Source of the DNA: Spisula solida | Lineage: Eukaryota; Mollusca; Bivalvia; Venerida; Mactridae | Direction of reading: 5' to 3' | NCBI GenBank assembly: GCA_947247005.1 | Contig: OX365945.1 | Coordinates: 16,622,501-16,686,500 of the forward strand | Length of the DNA: 64,000 nucleotides | Part shown: positions 42,531 through 54,945 of the stretch, in pieces | Layout: every line of letters begins with the position of its first letter | Position numbering within the stretch: position 1 is the stretch's first letter | Notes under the pieces: generated by a model | What the model was told of the DNA's origin: nothing | The model's database searches: none | What the model saw: the letters and a program-made list of their open reading frames with translations, nothing else | Position numbers and translations under genes: made by a program

Positions 42531-44157
42531 ATTTTTGAAGTAGAGAGCTCGCAAGGGAGCTGTCCTCGCCAATTTTTGTATTGTTATATTATGTAAGAAG
42601 ATTATATCTAATTTTTGGTATTTCATGTCATGTTTATAAATGCAAGGAAAATGCATAATTGTCCCTTGACAGACTCAGCCAATTTCGCCATAACGTGTTG
42701 AATACGTGGGACGTTCAAAAATAAACAGGACTGGGGCCCTCACGGCTACAGTTTTCAATATTATACAAATATTATTACATAATATCGAATCGGAATTCAA
42801 TTGCGAAATTTCGATATCTGCTTTATCGAGTTAAACTATCACGTCCTCTCATAATAGTCCATTTTGAAACCATGGTAACGAGCACCCGGCGCAGCCCAAC
42901 AATTACTATTAATGGCGACTACGTAATGGGGTGTATCTTTAATACTATCCCATCGTTTGTTTTCCAACTTCGTCGTATCATTACATATTACATGCTGGAC
43001 GATGTCTGCAAAAATGACGACATTTGGACGTTAGGTACTGAAATAAACAGAAGTTGAACTGCAAGCGTGTCAAATTCGTGACGCAAAAGTGACGTCACCA
43101 GAACGTAAGGAAAAACGGACAAACACAAAATTCTGTCAAATGCAAGATGATTATGTCCTCTGAATCGTATATAATTATCGTAACTACGTTTTGGAAACAG
43201 TTCTGCAAGTCGTTTTTAGTTTTAGAATGACACAAATGCTTTAGAGTTAATGGTTCAACTTTGAAAGACAGGGAAGTAATAGGAAATCATAAGAAACTTT
43301 GTAACGTCAGTTACCGAGACTTTTTCAAAATACCAATGTTTCATGGTACGGATTCTCGCCTAGATATGCGATGTAAGATCTGGAAAAACACTTGCGATTC
43401 TCACCAACGCAATACGTGTGTGGCTCAGTGTGGTGCTGGAATGTATTCATCACCCTTATCACTATAAACTTCGTATTTCATAGCCCTATGCGAAGCACTA
43501 ACGCCGTGTAAAATAACGCGTCGTCATTTTGTGCGCCGGGTCAACGTTAGTGACCTCGTTTAGTCACCTGTAACTCTCGGACCGCGTATTTGTTTCAGTT
43601 CATATCTTTACAGTAGGTAGAAAAAGGATTCCGATTTCTGATGGTATATAATTTGATTTATTTCGTTTAACTATGCGGGTATTGTGACATTTTGAACGTC
43701 CCACGTATATAGTACAATGAGTATGTGTCTCATGTGTATCACACCAAATGTATATCTTTACCAAAACAATTAAATGAATGCAGTTGAAATCCAAGGGTAT
43801 AGATATGTAGATACATAGACAATTGTTTAATATGTACTCATAAGTTCTGTGCACGAGAATCACGGAAATAACAATTATCATACACTGGGCGTGTGCAGGT
43901 CCAGATGGGGTGGGCCTGGACCCTGGAATTGTGGTGAATTGTGGTCATCTGATACAATGAGAGGAGTACGTCTTGGGTGGGAGTCTAGTGCTTACCAACT
44001 TCGATAAAATATAGCAGGTCGGACCCCACACTAGCAAATAACCCGAACCCATTCTCATACATGTATTGCCGGGTGCCTGGCAGAGATGGGCCCATGGTAA
44101 CCATTCGTGAACTAGCTGGCGACTCACCAAACGACTGCTTCAGTTATAACCTAACTT
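42531..44157. other. Mostly non-coding; two weak frames
   Basis: 42872-43057 (plus) reads MVTSTRRSPTITINGDYVMG then CIFNTIPSF, faintly like the start of a class C receptor ligand-binding domain (GDYxxGGxF). 43261-43467 ends NTCVAQCGAGMYSSPLSL. Neither has splice context or enough length to support a gene call. The rest is AT-rich spacer. Confidence 0.25.
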
Positions 44158-44230
44158 CCTCCGGGATTCGAACTTTCGATCTCCTGCTTCCTACGCGGAC
44201 GCCAAAATCACCCGGCCACAGTCGCGGTAA
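44158..44230 (-). repeat. tRNA-like unit
   Basis: On the minus strand, 'gtggccgggtgattttggcg' (box A-like TGGCCGGGTGA) is followed by 'gaaagttcgaatcccggagg' (box B AGTTCGAATCC). Probably the head of a tRNA-derived SINE. Confidence 0.5.
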
Positions 44231-44284
44231 TCATGTCATGGATCAAAGTATGGTGCGTACCTACTTGGAGAAAGGTTGCTGGTC

Positions 44285-44612
44285 GGATATTACGATGATG
44301 ATAATACGAGAATACGATAGTATGATGATGATAATACGAGAATACGATGATGCTAATACAATAATAAGATAATGATAATACGAGAATACGATAATGATAA
44401 TACAATAATAAGATAATTATAATACGATGATATGATGATGATAATTTAATAATAAGATAATGATAATACGAGAATATGATGATGACAATACGATAGTTTG
44501 AGGATGATATTACGAGAATACGATTATGATGATACGAGAATACGATGGTGATAATACGATAGAGGATGGTGATAATATGAGAATACGACAGTACGATAGT
44601 AAAATTGTACGT
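44285..44612 (+). repeat. Imperfect microsatellite (GATAATACGA-type)
   Basis: Short repeats of 'gatgataatacgagaatac' with many variants over about 330 bp, directly abutting the 5' edge of the retrotransposon remnant. Confidence 0.85.
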
Positions 44613-45256
44613 AACGGAAGTCTACCTATATTCATATTTGCCGTGTACATGCCTTCAATAAACTATACGAATGACGACTACAACTACAGAGATCTACTTA
44701 CTGCGTATCTATCATTTGTGAACATTGACCATTTAAAACCAAATGCAAATGATATTGAGCTTTGCACAGGCATATAAACTCGTGTATTAAATCAGCCAGT
44801 AAGTCATTACCAGTAAGCAAATTTAACAAACATTCCAAGCCATACTGGACTAAGGAAGTGAAATCAGCGCATGATGCGCAACGCGCGGCGCGTGTAACAT
44901 GGATACAACATGGACGTATACAAGACAGCAATAATCCATACTATAAATCGTACAAACGTTTAAAACGAGCATTTATAAACACGCAAAAAGAAGCAATACA
45001 GAAAGTAAATGAAAGATTCTACGAAGATCTGAACACAAACGCATCGTGTGACATACGCCTATTCTGGAGATTAGTACGAAAATCACAACGTAAGGAAAAA
45101 GAGACAATTAATGAAATATCGCGAGATGATACGACAGTGCGTGATCCCACCAAAATATCCAATGTATTTAAAGAACATTATAGCCAAGTATTTACCCCAA
45201 AACAGAAAGGACATATATATACAACCCATTTCAATTACAAGTCAAACAAACTGTAG
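44612..45256 (+). pseudogene. LINE: endonuclease scrap and linker region
   Basis: 44612-44777 carries the endonuclease scrap (VYMPS followed by a Tyr-rich helix), in the frame ending at 44777. 44762-45256, one frame over, reads SKFNKHSKPYWTKEVKSAHD and RDIRLFWRLVRKSQRKEK-like sequence, the basic linker (pyW...l) that joins the endonuclease and polymerase domains in these LINEs. About 150 residues of endonuclease, including the catalytic core, are missing between the two pieces. The frame ends at TAG after THFNYKSNKL; the polymerase continues one base over. Confidence 0.75.
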
Positions 45257-46524
45257 ACAGTTTCATTAACTCAAATGACTTCTCCTCAGATAAAATTCTA
45301 ACTGATGCAGTCGACTACACAGAAATACACAATGTGATAAAACAATTGAAAAAGAGCAAAGCCCCAGGACACGATCAAATTGTGAATGAGCAAATCATTC
45401 ATGGTGGTGACACGTTGTTATATTACCTTCGAACATTGTTCAACATGATGATACAATCTTCATACATTCCAAAAGACTGTAAATTGGGTATTATAATACC
45501 AATACGCAAAGATGGTAAGCCAAGCAACTCGCCGAAAAGTTATCGACCTATCACGTTGCTTCCGGTTGTATATAAGATGTTTGAAAAAATACTACATGAC
45601 AGACTTACTAAATGGTGCTTTCTTCACAACAAGATGTTTCCTAATGATCAGCAAAACGCATACCAAAAACACCTTGGGTCGATAACTGTCTCGTTTAACT
45701 TACAGGAAACACTTGCAAGTTATCACGAACTTAACTCTGTGACGTACGCAACATTCCTAGATACCACCGGTGCTTTTGACAATGTGAACAATACATCATT
45801 AATCTATAAACTGTTAAAATTTGGAATAAAAGGCAAAATACTAAGAACTTTAATAAATTGCTACAGTGACATCAAAAGTGCTGTCCTTGTTAACGGAGTG
45901 ACGTCAACAAGTTTTCCTGTTCTTCAAGGTGTACGTCAAGGTGGCGTACTTTCAACCTGGCTCTATCTTCTCTTCATAGATAAACTGTTATGTGATCTGG
46001 AAGAGTCACAACACGGTGCGCATATAGGATCTATACGTTCTGGCAACGCTACTCTTGCTGGTGACTTAACATTGATGTCACCAAATTTGACCTCGCTACA
46101 ACATCAAATAGATATAGTTACCAACTATGCTAACCAATGAGAATATGAACTAAATGCTAGTAAATGTAAATTGGTTGTATTCGGTGGAAACATATCCCAT
46201 ACACCATCTGTGCGTATTGGCAACGAACAACTGACATGTAGTGAATCAGCAACTCATGTTGGTATCGAACTTCACCACTCAATGAAATGCACTCAGGCCA
46301 TCACTGTAAGAATTAAAAAAACAAGAGCGTCTCTATTTTCATTACTTACAATCGAAAACAATCTAGGTGATATCCACCCTCTAACCTTAGGCACAATCGT
46401 CAAAAGGGTGTCAGTGCCAATAGCACTATACGGTGCTGAACTCTGGAACACCATGACAATATCAGATATACAACACGCAGAACGATTTATCCGTCTTTGT
46501 GCAAAAAGTATACAAGATATTTGA
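45257..46524 (+). pseudogene. LINE: reverse transcriptase domain, active site mutated
   Basis: Frame from about 45250: DAVDYTEIHNVIKQLKKSKA then PGHDQIVNEQ (RT motif 0-1), SYRPITLLPVVYKMFEKIL (motif 2), TYATFLDTTGAFDNVNN (motif A; FLD...AFD), VLQGVRQGGVLSTWLY (motif B) and SGNATLAGDLTLMS, where motif C should be x-A-D-D. The first catalytic Asp of motif C is Gly (GGT), which should abolish polymerisation. TGA at 46138 interrupts NYANQ-EYELNASKCKLVVF, where relatives have Trp (TGG to TGA). After it the frame continues VRIGNEQLTCSESATHVG and VSVPIALYGAELWNTMT to 46524. Confidence 0.85.
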
Positions 46525-47193
46525 TTATCGCCTACAACTATTCGCCATACGGGGATACAAAAACCAAACTGGATTCATTCCGGATATCTACAGAATACTG
46601 CAGAAGTATTCACTCACTCATCACTTGCATAAATACCTGGAAAATTGTGAATTCGAACTATTCATACACAAATCAATAATTACCACGATAATGCTTTGAC
46701 TGAAAGAACATTATACGATCCAGACTTCACTACACTTCTAGCTTCTCAAAGCGAAATAACTCCATCTCCGATCTGGAAATCAGCAACCAACCGAAACCAA
46801 ATTAAACACGCAACGACGACAGCGCGGGTGTTAACATGTGCCTACAACAGAACAGTTGACCAATGTTGTAAATTATGTTCAACTCAAACTTTAGATCTAT
46901 ATAGACATGTGATCGCTGAGTGTCAACACCCTGTACCGAAACAAACACGTATAAACTTCATTAAAAATGTAGGACAGAAGTACTCTCGTGCATTCAGTAT
47001 CCACCTATCGCAATTATACGGAGAGGACTTTCTCCTGAGTTTATTTAGCATGGACACCATAGTACAGTTTAATCTGAAAATGTGCCAAGAATACATGTGT
47101 GCAATTTTATACATTTATCACTGCCACGTATATTTACATATAATGCCTAATGTATTGTATTTCACTGTTGTTGCATTGATAATGTGTAACTGA
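46525..47193 (+). pseudogene. LINE: C-terminal region with zinc-finger-like motif
   Basis: The coding sense moves to another frame for 46499-46699 (YKIFDYRLQLFAIRGYKNQT, KYSLTHHLHKYLENCEFELF) and back for 46696-47193: ARVLTCAYNRTVDQCCKLC, then STQTLDLYRHVIAECQHP. The CxxC-x9-H-x4-C arrangement is the finger often found at the end of such LINE ORFs. The tail becomes hydrophobic and ends TGA at 47191. Confidence 0.7.
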
Positions 47194-47580
47194 ACTGTAT
47201 AACTCCATTATAATGTCTTACATTTCGTTTCGGTAAGACATTAAGAAAATGAAGCGTTTGTGCAATCGTTAAAAAGGTTACACATGTGTGTCTGTGATGA
47301 GTATAATTTGGAATATTACATTAATAATTCTTTCTATTCACCATTGTACATTCTTGCATTTCGTTTCGGTAAGATTATATAATGTTGCATTCATATATAA
47401 AAAAAATTATGTGATATTCTTTTACGAAATCATTACGCATATATCACTCATAACTGTAAACATGTATTTCATTATGTGAATTTGTTACCTAGCTCTTGTA
47501 TAATTATGTAAAATCACATACCAAATGTTATTATGTAAAATCACTGGAGAGTGGAAATAAAGAGTATATAACAGAATGCT
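47194..47580 (+). other. LINE 3' untranslated region
   Basis: AT-rich. 'catttcgtttcggtaaga' occurs twice, near 47221 and 47356, and 'tatgtaaaatcac' occurs twice near 47505 and 47532. 'gaaataaagagtatataaca' at the end contains AATAAA and probably marks the element end. Confidence 0.6.
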
Positions 47581-49049
47581 CAGTTTAAAAAATATTTATC
47601 TGGTTAATACACTCATTCCAAAAGCATGAAAAGTGCCGTGGTCAATATTTGCGAGTGAGCAGCTGCCCAATACTGGGGAATTTGAAAACTTCTACGAATA
47701 CCTGATATACTATGGCGTACTGTAAAGTCATAAACATATCCGAAGACGTAAATACCTGGTTGGGATGATGTAAGTAGTCAGTAGTTTGGGAAATATCGTC
47801 GCTTAACTTACCCTGGTGTACACTAGAATGTCGCGAAAATTGATTACATTACTCACTTTTACTAGCAATATCCGGTGTACGGTATACCGCAGTGATTATC
47901 ATCCATAATTTTATTATCTGTCGAAAGTCGCGTTCCAAATCAACACAGTTGAAGGCGATGGCCCTAACGGGATTCCGTAGGTAGATAATGTGAACGTTAA
48001 GACAATTATACCATTCATTTAGACTGTAATTTTAATGGTATTGTACGATTATTTACTTAGTATGTATGCTATACAGCCCAATAAGTGTGGTCAGGATTCA
48101 CAAAAAATCGAACAAAACATGGGATTGAAGTTGAAAAATCCCAAATTAAAGAGGTGTGGCAAAGCGTGCAGCCAAGCTGACTACCAAGCATCGTTTCAAG
48201 CTTAAAAGCAATGATGTAGAATCAAAAGTTTCGACCCATGGCTAAATTTGTTGAAGTGATAAATATAAAATGTGTATTACGTAATGACCATTCACCATAA
48301 TTATTTTATTAATGAGTATCAAAATACAATACAATAATTAGACTGCATGATCATTTCAGAACGCTTTTCAGTATTTCCCACTAATCTAGAGGTGAACTGG
48401 TTGAAAACTCAGAGGTACTAGTGGTCTCGCGTGAAGCGGAACCATTCATCACATTCGGAATAAACCGTGGTATCGCACCCAGTTGCTTTGCCTCACACAA
48501 TCTAGCAGTGGAAACCGGATAACTACTGACAAAGTTAAAAAAACACATAGCTACATTCACTAGTAATCTTCCGGCAATCAGGCCGACAACTCACACATTC
48601 CCACGTACCTATGCCCAGCTTCAACCATAACAACATACGTAGGTAATGTAATGTTAAGCACAAGTTTTCCTTACTTTTTAATTATAACTTTTGTTTTCAT
48701 AAATTAATCAATGTTGTGTTTTTGCTGTTGGCAGAGTCTTTCTATCGGAACTTGGAAAGGTGATACAGTTGCAGTATCAACATAATAGCAGTAAATGTTA
48801 TAGTGTATACAACAATGTCATGTGTTATTACATGTACATTCGAAATAGATATACACAAAATGTATCACAATTCCGTGTTCAAATGTTGTTATGCTCGCTC
48901 AATCTGTCAATATTTAAATAAAATATTTTTTTCAATATCGCAATACACACCATACTCATAACAATTCGTTGTCATAAGTTTAGCAGTTGAGATCATGTTC
49001 ACTATCTACATCCTAATAGCGTCACATGCGATTCCAAACCTTGCAAATG
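47581..49049. other. No gene seen
   Basis: About 1.5 kb between the LINE and the reverse satellite array. No convincing frame, tRNA or repeat match. Confidence 0.4.
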
Positions 49050-49118
49050 TCAATATCCGTTCGGATATCGTACGATACTCGCACGAGTATTGCGGTGTCC
49101 GCACGGGCCTCGTAAAGC
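49050..49118. repeat. Short CGTACG-type fragment
   Basis: 'tccgttcggatatcgtacga', 'tactcgcacgagtattgcgg' and 'tgtccgcacgggcctcgtaa' share the vocabulary of the tract at 42000-42530, again next to satellite sequence. Confidence 0.5.
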
Positions 49119-49119
49119 C

Positions 49120-52100
49120 TTTATATGGGTAGTAGGTCACCTATAGTCACAGCAGAGGCGACATCAGAATGCACTTACGACCATTGAAATAGGTCATCTA
49201 TAGCCACAGCATAATCAGCTTTTAGAGGAAGCCTATATATGGGTAGTAGGTCACCTATAGCCACAGCAGAAGCGACACCAGAATGCACTTACGATCAATG
49301 AAATAGGTCACCTATAGCCGCAGCATAATCAGCTTTTAGAGGAAGCCTTTATATGGGTAGAAGGTCACCTATAGCCACAGCGAAAGCGACCTCAGAATGC
49401 ACTTACGATCAATGAAATAGCTCGCCTATAGCCGCAGCATAATCAGCTTTTCGAGGAAGACTTTATATGGGTAGTAGATCACCTATAGCCACAGCAGAAA
49501 CGCCTACAGAAAATAAGTGACCTATAGCTGCAGCATAATCAGCTGTAATAACCACTTAGAATCATTGAAATAGGTGACCTATAGCCGCAGCATTATCAGC
49601 TATAATAACCATTCAGGATCATTGTAATAGGTGACCTATAGCCGCAGCATAATCAGCTATAATAACCACTTAGGATCATTAAAATAGGTGACCTATAGCC
49701 GCAGCATAATCAGCTATAATAACCACTTAGGATCATTGAAATAGATGACCTATAGCCGCAGCATAATCAGCTGTAATAACCACTTAGGATCATTAAAATA
49801 GGTGACCTATAGCCGCAGCATAATCAGCTATAATAACCATTCAGGATTATTGAAATAGGTGGCCTATAGCCGCAGCATAATCAGCTATAATAACCACTTA
49901 GGATCATTAAAATAGGTGACCTATAGCCGCAGCATAATCAGCTATAATAACCATTCAGGATTATTGAAATAGGTGGCCTATAGCCGCAGCATAATCAGCT
50001 ATAATAACCACTGAGGATGATTGAAATAGGTGACCTATAGCCGCAGCATAATCAGCTATAATAACCACTTAGGATCATTAAAATAGGTGACCTATAGCCG
50101 CAGCATATTCAGCTATAATAACCACTGAGGATGATTTTAATAGGTGACCTATAGCCGCAGCATTATCAGCTATAATAACCATTCAGGATCATTGTAATAG
50201 GTGACCTATAGCCGCAGCATAATCAGCTATAATAACCACTTAGGCTGACTGAAATAGGTGACCTATAGCCGCAGCATAATCAGCTGTAATAACCACTTAG
50301 GATCATTAAAATAGGTGACCTATAGCCGCAGCATAATCAGCTGTAATAACCACTTAGGATCATTAAAATAGGTGACCTATAGCCGCAGCATTATCAGCTA
50401 TAATAACCATTCAGGATCATTAAAATAGGTGACCTATAGCTGCAGCATAATCAGCTATAATAACCACTGAGGATGATTGAAATAGGTGACCTATAGCCGC
50501 AGCATTATCAGCTATAATAACCATTCAGGATCATTGTGATGGGTGACCTATAGCCGCAGCATAATCAGCTATTATAACCACTTAGGATCAATAAAATAGG
50601 TGACCTATAGCCGCAGCATAATCAGCTATAATGACCACTTAGGATCATTAAAATAGGTGACCTATAGCCGCAGCATAATCAGCTATAATAACCATTCAGG
50701 ATTATTGAAATAGGTGGCCTATAGCCGCAGCATAATCAGCTATAATAACCACTGAGGATGATTGAAATAGGTGACCTATAGCCGCAGCATAATCAGCTAT
50801 AATAACCACTTAGGATCATTAAAATAGGTGACCTATAGCCGCAGCATATTCAGCTATAATAACCACTGAGGATGATTTTAATAGGTGACCTATAGCCGCA
50901 GCATTATCAGCTATAATAACCATTCAGGATCATTGTAATAGGTGACCTATAGCCGCAGCATAATCAGCTGTAATAACCACTTAGGATCATTAAAATAGGT
51001 GACCTATAGCCGCAGCATAATCAGCTGTAATAACCACTTAGGATCATTAAAATAGGTGACCTATAGCCGCAGCATTATCAGCTATAATAACCATTCAGGA
51101 TCATTAAAATAGGTGACCTATAGCTGCAGCATAATCAGCTATAATAACCACTGAGGATGATTGAAATAGGTGACCTATAGCCGCAGCATTATCAGCTATA
51201 ATAACCATTCAGGATCATTGTGATGGGTGACCTATAGCCGCAGCATAATCAGCTATTATAACCACTTAGGATCAATAAAATAGGTGACCTATAGCCGCAG
51301 CATAATCAGCTATAATGACCACTTAGGATCATTAAAATAGGTGACCTATAGCCGCAGCATAATCAGCTATAAAAACCACTTGGGATCTTTGAAATAGATG
51401 ACCTGTAGCCGCAGCATAATCAGCTGTAATAACCACTTAGGATCATTAAAATAGGTGACCTATAGCCGCAGCATAATCAGCTATAATAACCATTCAGGAT
51501 TATTGAAATAGGTGGCCTATAGCCGCAGCATAATCAGCTATAATAACCACTGAGGATGATTGAAATAGGTGACCTATAGCCGCAGCATAATTAGCTATAA
51601 TAACCATTCAGGATTATTGAAATAGGTGGCCTATAGTCGCAGCATAATCAGCTATAATAACCACTGAGGATGATTGAAATAGGTGACCTATAGCCGCAGC
51701 ATAACCAGCTATAATAACCACTTAGGATCATTGAAATAGGTGACCTATAGCCGCAGCATAATCAGCTATAATAACCACTTAGGATCATTGTGATGGGTGA
51801 CCTATAGCCGCAGCATTATCAGCTATAATAACCATTCAGGATCATTGTGATGGGTGACCTATAGCCGCAGCATAATCAGCTATTATAACCACTTAGGATC
51901 ATTAAAATAGGTGACCTATAGCCGCAGCATAATCAGCTATAATGACCACTTAGGATCATTAAAATAGGTGACCTATAGCCGCAGCATAATTAGCTATAAT
52001 AACTACTTAGGATCATTGAAATAGGTGACCTATAGCCGCAGCATAATCAGCTGTAATAACCACTTAGGATCATTAAAAAAGGTGACCTATAGCCGCAGCA

Positions 52101-53135
52101 TAATCAGCTAAAATAACTATTCAGGATTATTGAAATAGGTGGCCTATAGCCGCAGCATAATCAGCTATAATAACCACTGAGGATGATTGAAATAGGTGAC
52201 CTATAGCCGCAGCATAATCAGCTATAATAACCACTTAGGGTGATTGAAATAGGTGACCTATAGCCGCCGCATAATCAGCTATAATAACCACTTAGGATCA
52301 TTAAAATATGTGACCTATAGCCGCAGCATAATCAGCTATAATAACCACTGAGGATGATTTTAATAGGTGACCAATAGCCGCAGCATAATCAGCTATAACA
52401 ACCACTTAGGATGATTGAAATAGGTGACCTATAGCCGCAGCATAATCAGCTATAATAACCATTTAGAATCATTGAAATAGGTGACCTATAGCCGCAGCAT
52501 AATCAGCTATAATAACCACTGAGGATGATTGAAATAGGTGACCAATAGCCGCAGCATAATCAGCTGTAATAACCACTTAGGATCATTAAAATAGGTGACC
52601 TATAGCCGCAGCATAATCAGCTATAATAACCATTCAGGATTATTGAAATAGGTGGCCTATAGCCGCAGCATAATCAGCTATAATAACCACTTAGGATCAT
52701 TAAAATAGGTGACCTATAGCCGCAGCATAATCAGCTATAATAACCATTCAGGATTATTGAAATAGGTGGCCTATAGCCGCAGCATAATCAGCTATAATAA
52801 CCACTGAGGATGATTGAAATAGGTGACCTATAGCCGCAGCATAATCAGCTATAATAACCACTTAGGATCATTAAAATAGGTGACCTATAGCCGCAGCATA
52901 TTCAGCTATAATAACCACTGAGGATGATTTTAATAGGTGACCTATAGCCGCAGCATTATCAGCTATAATAACCATTCAGGATCATTGTAATAGGTGACCT
53001 ATAGCCGCAGCATAATCAGCTATAATAACCACTTAGGATTATTGAAATAGGTGACCTATAGCTGCAGCATAATCAGCTTTTAGAGTTAGCCTTTATATTG
53101 GTAGTAGGTCACCTATAGTCGCAGCAGATTCACAT
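49120..53135 (-). repeat. 57-bp satellite, reverse array, about 62 monomers plus composite edges
   Basis: From 49522 to 53075 the monomer 'ggtgacctatagccgcagca' + 'taatcagctataataaccac' + 'ttaggatcattaaaata' repeats about 62 times. 49120-49520 and 53076-53135 carry longer composite units with 'gcttttagaggaagccttta' and 'tgggtagtaggtcacctata'. There is a higher-order structure: a block starting with 'gcagcatattcagctataat' at 50098 recurs at 50835 (about 13 monomers) and near 52890, and the rare 'cattgtgatgggtgacctat' variant recurs at about 50532 and 51217 (12 monomers). Each monomer holds ATAGGTGACCTAT (a perfect palindrome about a central G) and TATAGC...GCTATA. Confidence 0.9.
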
Positions 53136-53323
53136 TAATCAACATAAAATATTTAAATTCGTTTAACTATAGCCTTGGCGTAAAAACCTTAAGTAAACTT
53201 CATCCCTCTTCTTATTTCTATTATCCCGGCGTATCACAAACCTATATATAGCAAACCGTATTATAGAAGAGATCACCGTATTCATATGCACAATGCTCAC
53301 CGGCAATCTAAAAGATGAATGAA

Positions 53324-54101
53324 CAGCAAGAGGATCATAGATCCTGGGGCGCTCACCTGCTAAACATGGCCAAACTTTTAACTTGACCTTAAGGTCATCA
53401 AGATAAACATATTGACTAAACTTGATGAAGGTTAAATCAAAACTGAGGTATCCAGAGTGTTAAAAAGGTTTTGCTATTATTTGACATATTGACCTAGTTT
53501 TTACCCCACATGACCCAACTTCAAACGTGACCTTAAGGTCATCAAGATATACATTTTGACCAAAGTTGATCAAGATTAAAGCAATAATAGAGTGTTAACA
53601 AGGTTTTTCTATTATTTGACCTTTTGACCTAGTTTTTGACCCCACATGAACCAACTTGACCTTAAGGTCACAAAGACAAACATTTTGACCAAGTTTCATG
53701 AAGATTTAAGCAAAATGTGACCGCCAGAGTGTTATCAAGGTTTTCATATTAATTGACCTTATGACCTAGTTTTTGACCCCACATTACCCAACTTCGAACT
53801 TCACCTTAAGGTCACCAAGATAAACATTTTGACTAAACTTCATGAAGATTAAAGCAAAAATGTGGCCACCAGGGTGTTAACAAGGTTATCCTATTATTTG
53901 ACCTTTTGACCCAGTTTTTGACCCCAAATGACCCAACTTCGAACTTGACCTAGATTTCATTGAGATACAACTACTGACCAAGTTTGGTGAAGATCAAAGC
54001 CAAATTGAAAGTGGTTAACGGTGAATTGTCTAACAGACGGACGACGGACAAAAAACAATCACAAAAGCTCACCTTGCCACTTTGTGGCAGGTGAGCTAAT
54101 A
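53324..54101 (+). repeat. Hairpin-ended element, GGCAGGTGAGCT subtype
   Basis: Starts 'aacagcaagaggatcataga' and 'tcctggggcgctcacctgct' and ends in the 32-nt hairpin 54066-54097 with arms AGCTCACC-TGCCAC and GTGGCA-GGTGAGCT. The body repeats 'cttgaccttaaggtcatcaa' (containing the palindrome TGACCTTAAGGTCA) and 'tgacctagtttttgacccca'. Its end matches the orphan hairpin after the SET exon at 19170. Confidence 0.8.
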
Positions 54102-54945
54102 AAAAAAGCTGGTGGTATGAATACCTTTGTATACAAACATGATCTCTACCATAATATTAAGTCCCGGAGTTCCGGAATCCCGGCGTTTCCACCCTACCAA
54201 TATTTAGTGGTGTATGCCTTGGACTATAGCCACAGTGTCGACTATAGAGAAAAGTCGTTCCCCGTGGAAGCAGCCTTTTAACAATACAATCATCTTGAAT
54301 TTTATGTTTGTGGGCTGTATTCTTTAATAAAAATTCATTCATTTTATGTGTAATATCTAGCGTTAAGCATGTACTCAATTATTCATTTTACAAGAAAACC
54401 AGTGTGCCGACAGAATTGCTTCCATTTCGCTCCTCTATCTATAGCATGAAGTTTTTATGTTGGAAGGCTGGCAGACAACCAACTTGCAACTGCACATTGA
54501 ATTACTCATCTGGAAAAATGACCATCCTTGTGCAAACTTTGCAAGTACACGTGCTTGATAGATCTTTGCATATTTTGGCTATCCAAGCTATTACCTAATA
54601 CTTGAGCCAAAATTGCTGGCTTGAATATGAACCTCATCAAAGTGAAATTGGGCGTCTTCATTTAGAAAAATGAACACATTTTGGAAATTTCCTAAAACTC
54701 GTCAACTTTCTGGCAGCCTGCTAGCTGAATGCACCATCTACCTGCATATGGTGATTGTTAGGACACACTGTTCCTATTAGCCCAATCTCAAATTTCTATG
54801 TTTGACGTGTGCTCTCTGATATTGCAATTGTTTAATAACATGTCACCCGAGTTACCAACATTTCTGTAAACTACTTTACCAGGTATATGTTGGTACTTTT
54901 CTCGTCAATGTACGCCAAATTGTTTCACTTTAACATTTTTTTCAG
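54102..54945. other. No gene clearly seen
   Basis: A 96-codon frame at 54308-54598 (plus) has Cys-rich and hydrophobic parts but no motif. 54840-54945 leads into the acceptor of the next exon and is duplicated, in part, before 57028. Confidence 0.35.

Larger units (their letters stand above)
44612..47580 (+). mobile_element. Non-LTR retrotransposon (Jockey/CR1-like), decayed and deleted
   Basis: Contains, in order, a scrap of an apurinic endonuclease domain (IFIFAVYMPSINYTNDDYNY), the post-endonuclease linker, a reverse transcriptase, the thumb/connection region, a C-terminal CCHC-like finger and a 3' UTR. Most of the endonuclease domain is deleted. The order and wording (KAPGxD, YRPITLL, AFD, QGVRQGGVLS) fit the Jockey/CR1 group of LINEs. 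Several frameshifts, one in-frame stop and a changed active site show that it cannot move by itself. The 5' end abuts the GATAATACGA microsatellite and has no visible target duplication. Confidence 0.85.

Noticed and set aside
42333..42656. 107-codon minus-strand frame and 105-codon neighbour (41994-42311)
   Set aside because: They lie over the CGTACG-rich tract, where stop codons are rare by composition. No motif.
42872..43467. Frames faintly like a class C receptor (INGDYVMGCIF, then CVAQCGAGMY)
   Set aside because: The two pieces are only 200 bp apart, while in real receptors these regions are separated by hundreds of residues. No splice sites in phase. Motif match too short.
44158..44230. 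Working tRNA genes among the tRNA-like units
   Set aside because: Box A and B are present but acceptor and anticodon stems do not pair well by eye; the units also occur in repeats. Called SINE heads or pseudogenes instead.
49120..53135. Could the array be a CRISPR?
   Set aside because: Monomers are contiguous 57-bp units without unique spacers, the DNA is eukaryotic in character, and there are no cas genes. It is a satellite.
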